A stretch of DNA of 64,000 bases from UBA1723 sp045641625 (GTDB lineage Bacteria > Bacteroidota > Bacteroidia > Bacteroidales > Paludibacteraceae), in assembly GCA_045641625.1 (NCBI GenBank), contig JAZUHH010000012.1, positions 1 through 64,000 of the forward strand, in the 5' to 3' direction. Of the stretch, positions 8,178 to 17,200 are shown one piece after another. Under the pieces are notes generated by a model. It saw only the letters and a program-made list of their open reading frames with translations, was not told the origin of the DNA and ran no database searches. Both the position numbers and the translations under genes were made by a program. How positions within the stretch are numbered: position 1 is the stretch's first letter; each line of letters starts with the position of its first letter.

Positions 8178-10184
8178 ATGGATATGTTAAGACTAATCTC
8201 AAACGACCCGTGTCTAAAGCCATACGAACAGGCTTTGGTGGGCAGATATAAATTCGCACAGAACAAGGAAAGGGAGCTAACAAAGGAGTCAGGCACATTG
8301 TCCGACTTTGCTACTGGCTACCTTTACTTCGGCCTTCACAAGCAGGCAAAGAAGTGGGTGTTCCGTGAGTGGGCTCCAAATGCTACACATTTATATATAA
8401 TAGGAGATTTCAACAAGTGGAAGGAGAGCGAGAAATATGCACTGACCAAGCAAGGCAACGGTGTATGGGAAGGTGTCTTTCCTGAAAAGGCCATGAAACA
8501 CGGAGACCTATACAAGCTAAAGATTAAATGGGAAGGTGGCGAAGGTGAGAGAATACCGGCCTACTGCAGAAGGGTAGTGCAGGACGAGGATACAAAGATA
8601 TTCTCTGCTCAAGTATGGGCGCCAGAAAATCCGTATAAGTTCAAGGTCAAGAAATTCAAGCCCGACACCTCTCCATTGCTTATATATGAATGCCATATAG
8701 GTATGAGTGGTGAGGAGGAGAAGGTCACTTCGTACAACGAGTTCAGGGAAAAGATGCTGCCAAGAATCAAGGCGGACGGATACAACTGTGTGCAGATTAT
8801 GGCGATACAAGAGCATCCTTACTATGGTTCTTTCGGTTATCATGTGTCTTCTCTATTTGCTCCTTCTTCACGATTTGGAACTCCCGATGAACTTAAGCAG
8901 CTGATAGACGAGGCACACGAGATGGGTATGGCGGTAATAATGGATATCGTTCATTCTCATGCAGTTAAGAATCAGGTCGAGGGTCTTGGACTCTTTGATG
9001 GTACACCTTACCAGTACTTTCATGACGGTTGGCGCAGGGAACATAATCAGTGGGACTCTCTATGCTACAACTATGGCAAGAACGAGGTTATGCACTTCCT
9101 ATTGAGCAACTGCAAGTACTGGCTTGACGAGTTCAAGTTCGATGGCTTCAGGTTCGATGGAGTGAGCTCTATGCTGTTCCTTGACCACGCACTTGGCAAT
9201 GTGTTTGGCAGCTATGACAACTACTTCAATGGTAATCAAGACGGAGATGCAATCTGCTACCTGACACTTGCAAACAAGCTTATACACGAAGTTCATCCCG
9301 ATGCAATAACTATTGCTGAGGAGGTGAGCGGTATGCCGGGTGTGGCATCCAAGATAGAGGACGGAGGTATGGGATTTGACTATCGACTTGCGATGGGCAT
9401 TCCTGACTTCTGGATTAAGATGATTAAGGAAGTCAAGGACGAGGAGTGGAAACCGGGTCATATACTATGGACCCTCACAAACCACCGAGCTGACGAAAAG
9501 ACAATCAACTATGCGGAGAGCCATGACCAGGCACTTGTGGGCGACAAGACACTGATGTTCAGACTTGCCGACGCAGATATGTACTGGCACATGAGCAGAC
9601 TCTTTGACAGCTCATACATGGTGGACCGCGCCATTGCTCTGCACAAGATGATACGATTGATTACAGTGTCATCTATAAACGGCGGATATCTTAACTTTAT
9701 GGGCAACGAGTTCGGCCACCCAGAATGGATTGACTTCCCTCGTGAGGGTAACGGATGGAGCTATAAGTATGCCCGTCGTCAATGGCATTTGGTGGATGAT
9801 ACGGACTTGAAATACAAATATCTTGGCGATTGGGATAAAGCGATGCTGGAGGTCGTAAAGAGCATAAGGAAGTTCAATCAAACAGACATCGAAGTTCTGT
9901 GGGATAAGAGTGACGACCAAGTTCTTGCATACCGCAGGGCAGACCTTATATTCGTGTTCAACTTCCATCCTTACAAGAGTTTCACCGACTATGGAATTCT
10001 TGCACCTGCAGGAAAATACAAGATGGTACTATGTTCGGACAGCACTGAATATGGTGGCTTCGGTCAAGTAGATACAACTCAGGAGCACTTCACGCAGTAC
10101 GATGCTAACGGAACAGCAGAGGGCAAGGAGTGGCTGAAGCTATATATACCAGCAAGAAGCTGCATGGTGCTTAAACACTTCTAA
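8178..10184 (+). CDS. glgB: 1,4-alpha-glucan branching enzyme (GH13)
   Basis: Transfers alpha-1,4-glucan segments to make alpha-1,6 branches in glycogen. 668 residues, the shorter eukaryote-like form found in Bacteroidota. Domains in order: an N-terminal helical part, a CBM48 beta-sandwich (FREWAPNATHLYIIGDFN), the GH13 barrel and a C-terminal beta domain. Catalytic residues can be placed: nucleophile Asp327 in FDGFRFDGV, acid/base Glu381 in TIAEEV, transition-state Asp450 in ESHDQAL. No other glycogen gene is beside it. The start is supported by the AGGAGG at 8164. Confidence 0.96.
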   Translation: MDMLRLISNDPCLKPYEQALVGRYKFAQNKERELTKESGTLSDFATGYLYFGLHKQAKKWVFREWAPNATHLYIIGDFNKWKESEKYALTKQGNGVWEGVFPEKAMKHGDLYKLKIKWEGGEGERIPAYCRRVVQDEDTKIFSAQVWAPENPYKFKVKKFKPDTSPLLIYECHIGMSGEEEKVTSYNEFREKMLPRIKADGYNCVQIMAIQEHPYYGSFGYHVSSLFAPSSRFGTPDELKQLIDEAHEMGMAVIMDIVHSHAVKNQVEGLGLFDGTPYQYFHDGWRREHNQWDSLCYNYGKNEVMHFLLSNCKYWLDEFKFDGFRFDGVSSMLFLDHALGNVFGSYDNYFNGNQDGDAICYLTLANKLIHEVHPDAITIAEEVSGMPGVASKIEDGGMGFDYRLAMGIPDFWIKMIKEVKDEEWKPGHILWTLTNHRADEKTINYAESHDQALVGDKTLMFRLADADMYWHMSRLFDSSYMVDRAIALHKMIRLITVSSINGGYLNFMGNEFGHPEWIDFPREGNGWSYKYARRQWHLVDDTDLKYKYLGDWDKAMLEVVKSIRKFNQTDIEVLWDKSDDQVLAYRRADLIFVFNFHPYKSFTDYGILAPAGKYKMVLCSDSTEYGGFGQVDTTQEHFTQYDANGTAEGKEWLKLYIPARSCMVLKHF

Positions 10185-10186
10185 AC

Positions 10187-10239
10187 AATTCACATTTCAT
10201 AATTATGCATTATGAATTCTTAATTATGCATTGATTATT
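10187..10239. repeat. Dispersed TTCATAATTATGCATTATGAA palindromic repeat
   Basis: TTCATAAT (10196-10203) pairs with ATTATGAA (10209-10216) around TATGC, followed by further TTAATTATGCATTG. The repeat fills the whole spacer between glgB and the next gene and has no long T-run. Confidence 0.65.
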
Positions 10240-11907
10240 ATGCAGTTACTAGATAACAAATCTTGGTTTGCAGGGGTAAGCGAATATGTGAAGCTGACAA
10301 ATCCAACAGAGGAGGGAGAGTCTGATGCAAAAGAGTTCGCAAGGCTAAACGAACTGATTGAGACTAAGCAGTATCAAAAGGTTCTTGACCTCTGCATGAA
10401 ATATGGCGAACCAGACAAGAATATATCTTCCGCAGGTTTCGTCAAGACCGAGAAGGAGAACAAGCAGAACCCATTGAAAGGCTTCTGTCAGTATGTTGTT
10501 GCTCGTCTATTTGAATTGGTGGCTAATGACGAGGAGAAAGCTACTGAGTTCTATGAGCACTCGGTTAAGAACGGTTGTGTGTATGCAATCATCCGCGTGT
10601 CAGAGAGCATGGTACTTGACGGTGAGTCTGACGAGGAGAAGGCTCACGGATTGCGCACAATAAAGAAGTATGCTTTGTCTGGCTATCCTATGGCTTTGGT
10701 GAAGTATGCGGAACTTCTGTTTGACAAGGCAGAAACAAAGGCAGAGAAGAACTATGTCTTTGAGCTTCTTCGCATAGCAAATAGCTATGAGAACCAAGAG
10801 GACAGGTTTATTGATGAACACATACTTTATTACCTGCTTGGAAGGTGTTATGAGGAGGGGTTCGGAACTCCAAAGAACACGAAGTTCGCAATCGCTGCCT
10901 ACAGGCTGAGTCTTAACTGTTACCAGGCAAACGAGTTCTATGACAACATAGACACTATATTGGACATTGCAGAGAGAATGATAGCGAGCGACACGGCAGG
11001 AAACCTTGTGTTCCAGTCGTTGAAGCAGGTCTCTGAACTTGGGTATCTCGATGCCGTGATGAAGGTTATTGACACCTACAACGAAAACCAGAACAAGAAT
11101 GCCGCCGAGGTATTAGAGGTTGTTGCAAGGGTGGCTTTGTCGTACAGGGAACTCTCTGAGGCCGAGAAGGGTAAGGTATATCTTGCCTTGGCTAACTACT
11201 ACATGAACAAGGACCACGACAAGGCACTGTCTAACCTGTTCAAGGCTTCGAGCCAAAAGAATCCAGAGGCTATACGCATGATGGCATTCTGTCTTGCCAA
11301 TGGTGGTTTCGGACTTGGACAGGACGAGGACCAGGCCTTCAAGATGTGTTCGCAGTTAGTCGCTATGGAAGGTGTGAAGGAAAGCACACTGATAGAGGCC
11401 TACAGACTCCTTGCTGAACTTATATTCAAGAATATAGGCAAATACGAGTGGGCAAGTGAAGAGGCCATGATTGACTGCTACAAGAAGTCTATGGAGCTGG
11501 GTGATGTCGGTTCCTTGACAACTCTTGCATTACTGACTTTTGAGGGTAAGGTGAATACAGGCATAACAAAAGACGAAGCCAAGAAAATGATAGATGAACT
11601 TCTCGAGTCAAGCAACGAGGGTGTGAACGATGCGTCGGTATTGTTCAATCTCGCTAAAATCTATTCCTACGAAGAGATGGGGGCTGACGATGACAAGGTT
11701 CTCGACACGCTAGACGATGCGCTAATCATTTCCTATGACGATGCTCCAATCTTAGAGTACAAGGGAACACTATTGCTAAAACTTGGCAGAGAGGAAGACG
11801 CACTGGATGTGTGGGCAGAGATGACCGAGCTTTATGCCGAGTATGTTGAATCAGTAAAAGAAGAGTCCGAGTTTGTCAAGGCAATGCAGAATACAATTCA
11901 TAATTAA
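10240..11907 (+). CDS. Sel1/TPR-like repeat protein
   Basis: 555 residues from the ATG at 10240; a TTG nine bases earlier is inside the repeat and less likely. Nearly the whole chain is pairs of short helices. Several have the Sel1-like pattern of Gly and Ala positions, for example YLLGRCYEEGFGTPKNTKFAI and AFCLANGGFGLGQDEDQAF. Such solenoids are protein-interaction scaffolds. There is no signal peptide, so it is probably cytoplasmic. It is separated from glgB only by a repeat with no clear terminator or promoter, so it may be transcribed with glgB. No function can be assigned. Confidence 0.75.
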   Translation: MQLLDNKSWFAGVSEYVKLTNPTEEGESDAKEFARLNELIETKQYQKVLDLCMKYGEPDKNISSAGFVKTEKENKQNPLKGFCQYVVARLFELVANDEEKATEFYEHSVKNGCVYAIIRVSESMVLDGESDEEKAHGLRTIKKYALSGYPMALVKYAELLFDKAETKAEKNYVFELLRIANSYENQEDRFIDEHILYYLLGRCYEEGFGTPKNTKFAIAAYRLSLNCYQANEFYDNIDTILDIAERMIASDTAGNLVFQSLKQVSELGYLDAVMKVIDTYNENQNKNAAEVLEVVARVALSYRELSEAEKGKVYLALANYYMNKDHDKALSNLFKASSQKNPEAIRMMAFCLANGGFGLGQDEDQAFKMCSQLVAMEGVKESTLIEAYRLLAELIFKNIGKYEWASEEAMIDCYKKSMELGDVGSLTTLALLTFEGKVNTGITKDEAKKMIDELLESSNEGVNDASVLFNLAKIYSYEEMGADDDKVLDTLDDALIISYDDAPILEYKGTLLLKLGREEDALDVWAEMTELYAEYVESVKEESEFVKAMQNTIHN

Positions 11908-11992
11908 CTCACTTCGTGTCGTTGAACGTTGTTTGACTCGCTTCGCATCGTCGATATAAATATTGACTACGTCGAACTTTGTTTCATAATGC
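11893..11992. repeat. Dispersed repeat: CACTTCGTGTCGTTGAAC / CGTCGATATAAATATTG units
   Basis: Begins inside the 3' end of the Sel1-protein gene (it encodes the last few codons and the stop) and holds two related units, AACTCACTTCGTGTCGTTGAAC and GACTCGCTTCGCATCGTCG, followed by GTCGAACTTTGTTTCATAATGCC. Related units lie at 6497, 14071, 14241 (inverted) and 21661. Confidence 0.7.
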
Positions 11993-12104
11993 CGGGGGGT
12001 AAAACCCCACGACTAGATAGGATAAGCCACTTCGTGGCTACGCCTTGAACTCGCCGTTGTCGCGTAGCGACATCTCTTGTCTAGCCGTGGAATTCATTCC
12101 ACGG
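11993..12104. repeat. Complex multi-hairpin intergenic element
   Basis: Within 112 bases there are four nested or adjacent hairpins: GGGG/CCCC (11996-12008), AGCCAC/GTGGCT (12025-12039), TGTCGC/GCGACA (12058-12072) and CCGTGGAA/TTCCACGG (12085-12104). A long-range stem (12007-12017 with 12080-12090, one mismatch) would enclose the inner two hairpins and excludes the last hairpin and part of the first. It may be a structured RNA or a palindromic mobile repeat. No coding potential. Confidence 0.7.
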
Positions 12105-12195
12105 AACAATTATGCATTATTAATTATTATCCAGGTAAACAGGTAAACAAGTAAACAGGTAACAATTATGCATTATGCATTGTGCATTATTAATT
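12105..12195. repeat. Dispersed ATTATGCATTATTAAT repeat with GTAAACAGGTAAAC iterations
   Basis: Two copies of the AATTATGCATTAT repeat flank AGGTAAACAGGTAAAC and AAGTAAACAGGTAAC, the inverse form of the repeat at 4018-4080. It ends 10 bases before the adk promoter. Confidence 0.65.
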
Positions 12196-12205
12196 AAAAA
12201 AGTAT

Positions 12206-12213
12206 TACCTTTG
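12206..12213 (+). promoter_or_regulatory. adk promoter, -7 element TACCTTTG
   Basis: Exact TAnnTTTG match 22 bases before the adk ATG. Confidence 0.75.
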
Positions 12214-12235
12214 CGACATATTAAATAAGAAACTA

Positions 12236-12808
12236 ATGAAGAACGTAGTAATTTTTGGTGCTCCTGGTTCTGGTAAGGGAACTCAGAGCGAGCTAATTAT
12301 CAAAGAGTTTGGTCTTGCACACATCTCTACAGGTGATGTTTTGAGAGCTAATATCGCTAACGGTACAGAGCTTGGTAAGACAGCAAAGCAATACATGGAC
12401 AACGGTCAGTTGGTTCCAGACAGCCTAATCATCGACATTCTTGCTTCAACTCTTGACAGCAAGGGCAAGGATATCAACGGTGTTATCTTTGATGGTTTCC
12501 CTCGTACAATCGCTCAGGCTGAGGCTCTAAACGAGATGCTTAAGGAGCGTGGTACTCAAATCAATGTTGTTGTTGGTCTTGAGGTTGAGGAGGACGAGCT
12601 AATCAAGAGAATCGTCGAGAGAGGTAAGACTTCAGGTCGTTCTGATGATAACGCTGAGACAGCTAAGAAGCGTCTTGCTACTTACTTCGGTCAGACTCTT
12701 CCACTTAAGGAGTTCTACATCAAGGAGGGTAAGTACGCATCTATCGAGGGTATGGGTTCTATCGACTCTATCTTTGCTAACATCAAGAAGGCAATCGAGA
12801 ACGCATAA
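12236..12808 (+). CDS. adk: Adenylate kinase
   Basis: Interconverts ATP plus AMP with two ADP in the cytoplasm. 190 residues, typical of the short form with a small LID and no zinc-binding cysteines. The P-loop is GAPGSGKGTQ near residue 7. The AMP-binding part (HISTGDVLRANI) and the FDGFPRT motif follow, and the LID carries RGKTSGRSDDN. Codon use is biased to GCT, CGT and AAG as in highly expressed genes. Own promoter and terminator, so a single-gene transcript. Confidence 0.97.
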   Translation: MKNVVIFGAPGSGKGTQSELIIKEFGLAHISTGDVLRANIANGTELGKTAKQYMDNGQLVPDSLIIDILASTLDSKGKDINGVIFDGFPRTIAQAEALNEMLKERGTQINVVVGLEVEEDELIKRIVERGKTSGRSDDNAETAKKRLATYFGQTLPLKEFYIKEGKYASIEGMGSIDSIFANIKKAIENA

Positions 12809-12833
12809 TCAGTCCTTTGACAGGTACAAATAT

Positions 12834-12866
12834 AAAGGCGAGTTTCTTTTGAAGCCCGCCTTTTTT
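12834..12866 (+). terminator. adk terminator
   Basis: AAAGGCG and CGCCTTT arms with a 16-base loop are followed by TTTTTT. It stands between adk and the convergent membrane-protein gene. Confidence 0.7.
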
Positions 12867-12885
12867 GTGTGTTCAAGTTCTGTCT

Positions 12886-14064
12886 TTAATCGAAAATACT
12901 GACTATACCGCTAATAAGACATATGATAACTCCTCCAACAGCAAAGACTAATACGCACGCACTGGTATAATCCATAGGCAGGCGATATATCTGCACTTTT
13001 GTGTTTTCAGGATTTCCCTTCGCCGTTTGTTTTATGAATGATATGCATAGCCAAATAGCAGCAACTACAAAACCTATTATGGCGTACGCATAGTTCCATT
13101 CATGGAATTGTTTTTGGAACCACGTCTCGTTTGACGAAAAGATTCTGTTTATTATAGCAGAAAGAAAAGCCATTCCTGCAGCAATAATATATGTGCATCC
13201 CCATTTCTCAAGATTGTCATCTTCAATCTCTTGGTCGTCTTCAACATTCTTGGTCTCTAAATTTTGTAGTCCTTCTGCATCTGTTATTCCCGTGAAACTA
13301 TCTAATTTTACAAACTCCTTGACCAAAGGTTCTGTGTCGTTTATTATTGTTTGTTTTATTTTTAGCATAATCACCGTACCTGGATAAAGTTTATTGTAAA
13401 AAGCTTCAGCGTCGTCCATATAATCATTAATCTCGAATGTCTGTTTCTGTATTTTGCTGTTGATTACGGTGAATCTGTAGTATTTTGCATTTCTATCTGT
13501 GTTTATATGCTTTTCAATAACTCTTGTTGTAAAGTTTATGTATGAATTATTGGAAAAGAGGTCGTCCACCCAAGCCATAGTGTTTGTGTGTAGGACTTTA
13601 ATATAGTAATATATTACAGTGCACACAACAGAGTTCAGAAATAACCCGTTAGGTGTAATCATTATTTCAATACCATGAGAAAAGAATCTGTTCATAGCAT
13701 ATATGCACAATATCGTTCCCAATACAGGGACTATCAAATAGTTTTTCCAATTAGGGGAAAATCTGTCTCTCTTGTTCCCAATTATCAAATAAATAAAACC
13801 AAACATTCCTCCGAACAATGAAACAATTCTTACAATTATAAAATCAGCGTCCATTAATAACGGAAAAATAAATGGCAAATATGACATTACAATGAATGAT
13901 GCGATAAACCCGACAATGGTAGTAATGATTCGTCGTGTTTTGGAATGTGCATCTTTGAACAAAAAGTCCTTGTCGCTTAGTTCGGAATAATTTCCTGAGT
14001 TTGAATTTGTTTTTATAACGCCGTTTATATTGGCAATACTGTTTCTTTCAGATTTTTTAGTCAT
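12886..14064 (-). CDS. Membrane protein of unknown function
   Basis: 392 residues. After a polar N-terminus there are four hydrophobic helices in the first half (around IITTIVGFIASFIVMSYLPF, FIIVRIVSLFGGMFGFIYLI, NYLIVPVLGTILCIYAM and FLNSVVCTVIYYYI). Then comes a soluble segment of about 130 residues starting FTTRVIEKHINTD, and three more helices to the end. The soluble part resembles in layout the middle of the membrane protein at 33292-34599 (FTTRI, then YY, then a polar loop), but this is by eye only. Transcribed alone from a TATTTTTG promoter; a copy of the dispersed repeat forms its 5' leader. No family recognised. Confidence 0.7.
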   Translation of the reverse strand: MTKKSERNSIANINGVIKTNSNSGNYSELSDKDFLFKDAHSKTRRIITTIVGFIASFIVMSYLPFIFPLLMDADFIIVRIVSLFGGMFGFIYLIIGNKRDRFSPNWKNYLIVPVLGTILCIYAMNRFFSHGIEIMITPNGLFLNSVVCTVIYYYIKVLHTNTMAWVDDLFSNNSYINFTTRVIEKHINTDRNAKYYRFTVINSKIQKQTFEINDYMDDAEAFYNKLYPGTVIMLKIKQTIINDTEPLVKEFVKLDSFTGITDAEGLQNLETKNVEDDQEIEDDNLEKWGCTYIIAAGMAFLSAIINRIFSSNETWFQKQFHEWNYAYAIIGFVVAAIWLCISFIKQTAKGNPENTKVQIYRLPMDYTSACVLVFAVGGVIICLISGIVSIFD

Positions 14065-14070
14065 CGTATG

Positions 14071-14107
14071 AATTAACTCACTTCGTATCGTTGAACGTTG
14101 TTTTTTA
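14071..14107. repeat. Dispersed AACTCACTTCGTATCGTTGAAC repeat
   Basis: Close copy of the units at 6508 and 11905, located in the untranslated leader of the minus-strand membrane-protein gene, between its promoter and its ATG. Confidence 0.65.
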
Positions 14108-14116
14108 TTGCGGAGG

Positions 14117-14124
14117 CAAAAATA
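14117..14124 (-). promoter_or_regulatory. Promoter of membrane-protein gene, -7 TATTTTTG on minus strand
   Basis: CAAAAATA on the plus strand, an exact reverse TAnnTTTG. Confidence 0.6.
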
Positions 14125-14206
14125 GGAAAAACTTTCAAAATAAATATAATGAACAGCCTATTAAAAGCTCCGTGTCATGTAACTATTGGTCATTAACTAC
14201 TTAAAG

Positions 14207-14238
14207 TTTGGTTATTTACATTTTTTGTTCTATTTTTG
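14207..14238 (+). promoter_or_regulatory. Promoter of hybrid two-component system gene
   Basis: TTTG at 14207-14210 and TATTTTTG at 14231-14238 are 20 bases apart, the full -33/-7 architecture of Bacteroidota housekeeping promoters. Confidence 0.75.
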
Positions 14239-14240
14239 TG

Positions 14241-14280
14241 AGCCACATCGACGAAGTGCAACGAGTCAATGTTTATACAA
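14241..14280. repeat. Dispersed repeat in inverted orientation (ATCGACGAAGTGCAACGAGTC)
   Basis: Reverse complement of the TATAAACATTGACTCG / CACTTCGTCGAT words seen at 11941 and 21661. It lies in the leader of the regulator gene, just after its -7 element. Confidence 0.6.
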
Positions 14281-14294
14281 TAAGAGTTTGATAG

Positions 14295-17200
14295 ATGCAA
14301 AGATATTTATATTCCATATTTGTATTGTTTTTGTACATTTTTAATGTATTAATGGTTCATGGAGAAATCCAGTGTCACGTCTTGCATTATACGACAAGGG
14401 ACGGATTGGCAAGTAACAATGTGCATGATATAGTCGAGGACCAGCATGGCTTTATTTGGTTGGCAACGCATTATGGAATAAGCCGTTTTGACGGATGCAG
14501 TTTCAGAAACTATGACGAAGCCCATTTCCCCGAGATGAAGCGCAATGATACCTATCACGCCTTCAGACTGCCTGACGGTGAGATTTCCTTCGGTGGCTCA
14601 AACTTCACATTGTACTCATACGACAGCAGGGAGCATTCCTTTCATGATATATCGGGATTTGTAGGTGAAGAATCATGCAACTCAGACATAACAGGCTGTT
14701 CCATCCAACCTGACGGAGACTGTTTGCTGTCTTCTACAGGTATGGGAGTTTTTGCTTATGACAAAGCCGACGGTTCTTTTCACCCTATCTGTACAAATAT
14801 CAAGGACAAGAAGGTATTAAAGATTTTCAAGGATTTCAAGAACAGGTATTGGATTGGCTGCTATAGCGGCGTTTACATAGTTGACAGGGAAGGTAACACA
14901 TTGTTTGATTACCGAAACAAGATAAACGAGCTGATAAACAACATTCTGCAGATTGACCCACAGCATATTCTGCTCTGTTCCAATGTCGGTTCACTATGGT
15001 TTGCTGAATTGAATAACGAAGGAGAAATATTGAAAGTAGAGAAAATATCTACGCCATTTCATTCTGTCTCTGCTATATGCAGGTCTTATGACAAGAATAT
15101 TTTGCTTGGAACTTCCGGTGATGGCTTATGGTATCTGTCTTATGTCAACGGGGAATTCTCCTTCGAGAAGATTCAGCCGATAAACAAAGTTGACGCATCA
15201 ATATCCAAAGTAAGCTCCATTTATGTGGATAGCAAGCAGAGGGCTTGGATTTCAACGAATGATAACGGAGTTTGGTGTTTGAACAGTATGTCAGAGACGA
15301 AAAGCTTCTCTTCAATAGACTTGGGAATCCCTAAGTCAGTAGGAACGAGTTTCTGCCCTTGTGGAGATGGCCGTATGCTCTTGGGAACAGACGGAGCAGG
15401 TTTGATTCTGCTTGACTCAAACAACAATGTGCTGAAGCATTGGACTGTAAAGGACGGCTTGCCTTCGAATAACGTGCTTGATGTCGAGGCCTATCAGCAA
15501 GGTTATATGTTGTCCTTTTGGGGAGGAAATCCCGTATGCCTTTCCTTGGAGGACTTCAAGCTTCATCCGTTGGTCACAAACAAACTTCCAACTCCTGCCA
15601 ATACAGTCAAGGATATCTGCAGACTAGGGGACAACTCCTATTTGCTATCTACAGGCGGATATGGAGTCTATATGTTGAAGGATAACGTATTGTCCAATAT
15701 AGTTCTCGACCCCAAACTGCTTGGCGATTCGCAGGATTTGTGGATGGAGCAGTCCGTCCAATTGCCAGACGGAACGATAAGGGTATTGACTTCCCGTACA
15801 ATTTGGAGTAACAGGGAGGGGAGCTTCAAGCCAATATATCCGGATGTCGCTCAGGCCGCTTCCAAGAATCCTCTTCTTTTCCTTCAGTGTCAGGAAGATG
15901 GGGAAAACGGATATTTCGTAGTGGCAAATAAGGGAGTCTATCGCTTTTCAAATGACGATTCCGTGAACGAGAAGCTTGACTTTCTGCCTTCAGGTGAATA
16001 CTTCGCTATTCTCAGGACTGATGACGGCAAGCTATGGGTTTCAAGTTCAAACGGAATACTGTCCATTGACTATAAAGACAAGAAGTACGAGACTGTGTTC
16101 TCTTCAGAAGGCTTGACAGGAGATTATTTCGTCAGGAAAGCCTCTAGGGTATCAAGTGACGGCAAGCTTTTGTTCGGTTGCAAGCATGGTTTTGTTTGTG
16201 TAGATCCAAAGTTCATCACTAAGGACGCAACTGAGTATTTGTCATTCTCGGAACTTTATGTCAATAACGAGAGGGTGCCTTTTGACAAGGGAAGCAGACA
16301 GGTTCTTGATTACGGACAAACGAATGTGCTGTTGACTCTTGACGTTGTAAACTACGCAGAGCCAAATACTTATGACTTGAGGTACAGAGTAATGCCCATT
16401 GACACCATTTGGCACAGAGTGGCTCCTTCGCGCGAGGTCTCCATAGATTTTATTCCAGACGGGGATTTCGATATTGAGGTAGGTGTCTTTTCTCCGAACG
16501 GAAATATGTTCAGGTCGATATCGTTGCCATTGTCGGTTCTGCCGCCTTGGTGGAAGTCTGTGCAGTTTACCTTGTTGTGCATAGCCCTGTTTGTTGCGCT
16601 CGGCTTCTTTATTTCCAACAGAAGGGTAGCGGCACTGAAAAGGAGAAAGGAGGAGCTGCAGCAGGCTGTTGACGAGAAAACTATAGATCTGAGAAAGGCA
16701 AACGACACTTTGACTCTTCAAAAGAAATCCATAGAGGAAAAGAACGAGTCTTTGCTCAACACCATAAAGCTAAAGGATCAGTTGGTGTCGGTGGTGGCTC
16801 ATGACCTGAAGAACCCGATGTTCGCAATCGTAACCACATTGCGCAGAGTGATGACGAACCGCCAAAACGAAGAGGAGTCAGGCAGACTAATTTCGGAAGC
16901 AACCCTTGAGGCTGAGAGAATCCAGTCGGAAATGGTCAAGCTGCTTCAATGGGCTTCAAATTCCGACAGAAAGATGAAGTGCGTTATAAGTAACGTGAAT
17001 TTGGCAAAACTTGTCAAAGATATTGTAACATTCCTTCAGCCGTTGTGCGATGAAAAGGAAATAAAGTTGGAAGCTTCATTGGCATCGTTGGAACATAATG
17101 TTTTGGCTGATGAAAAAATGTTGGCTGTTGTGGTCAGAAATCTTATTTCCAATGCAATTAAATATACAGGGCGCGGAAAAAATATTAAAGTGTCTGCAAC

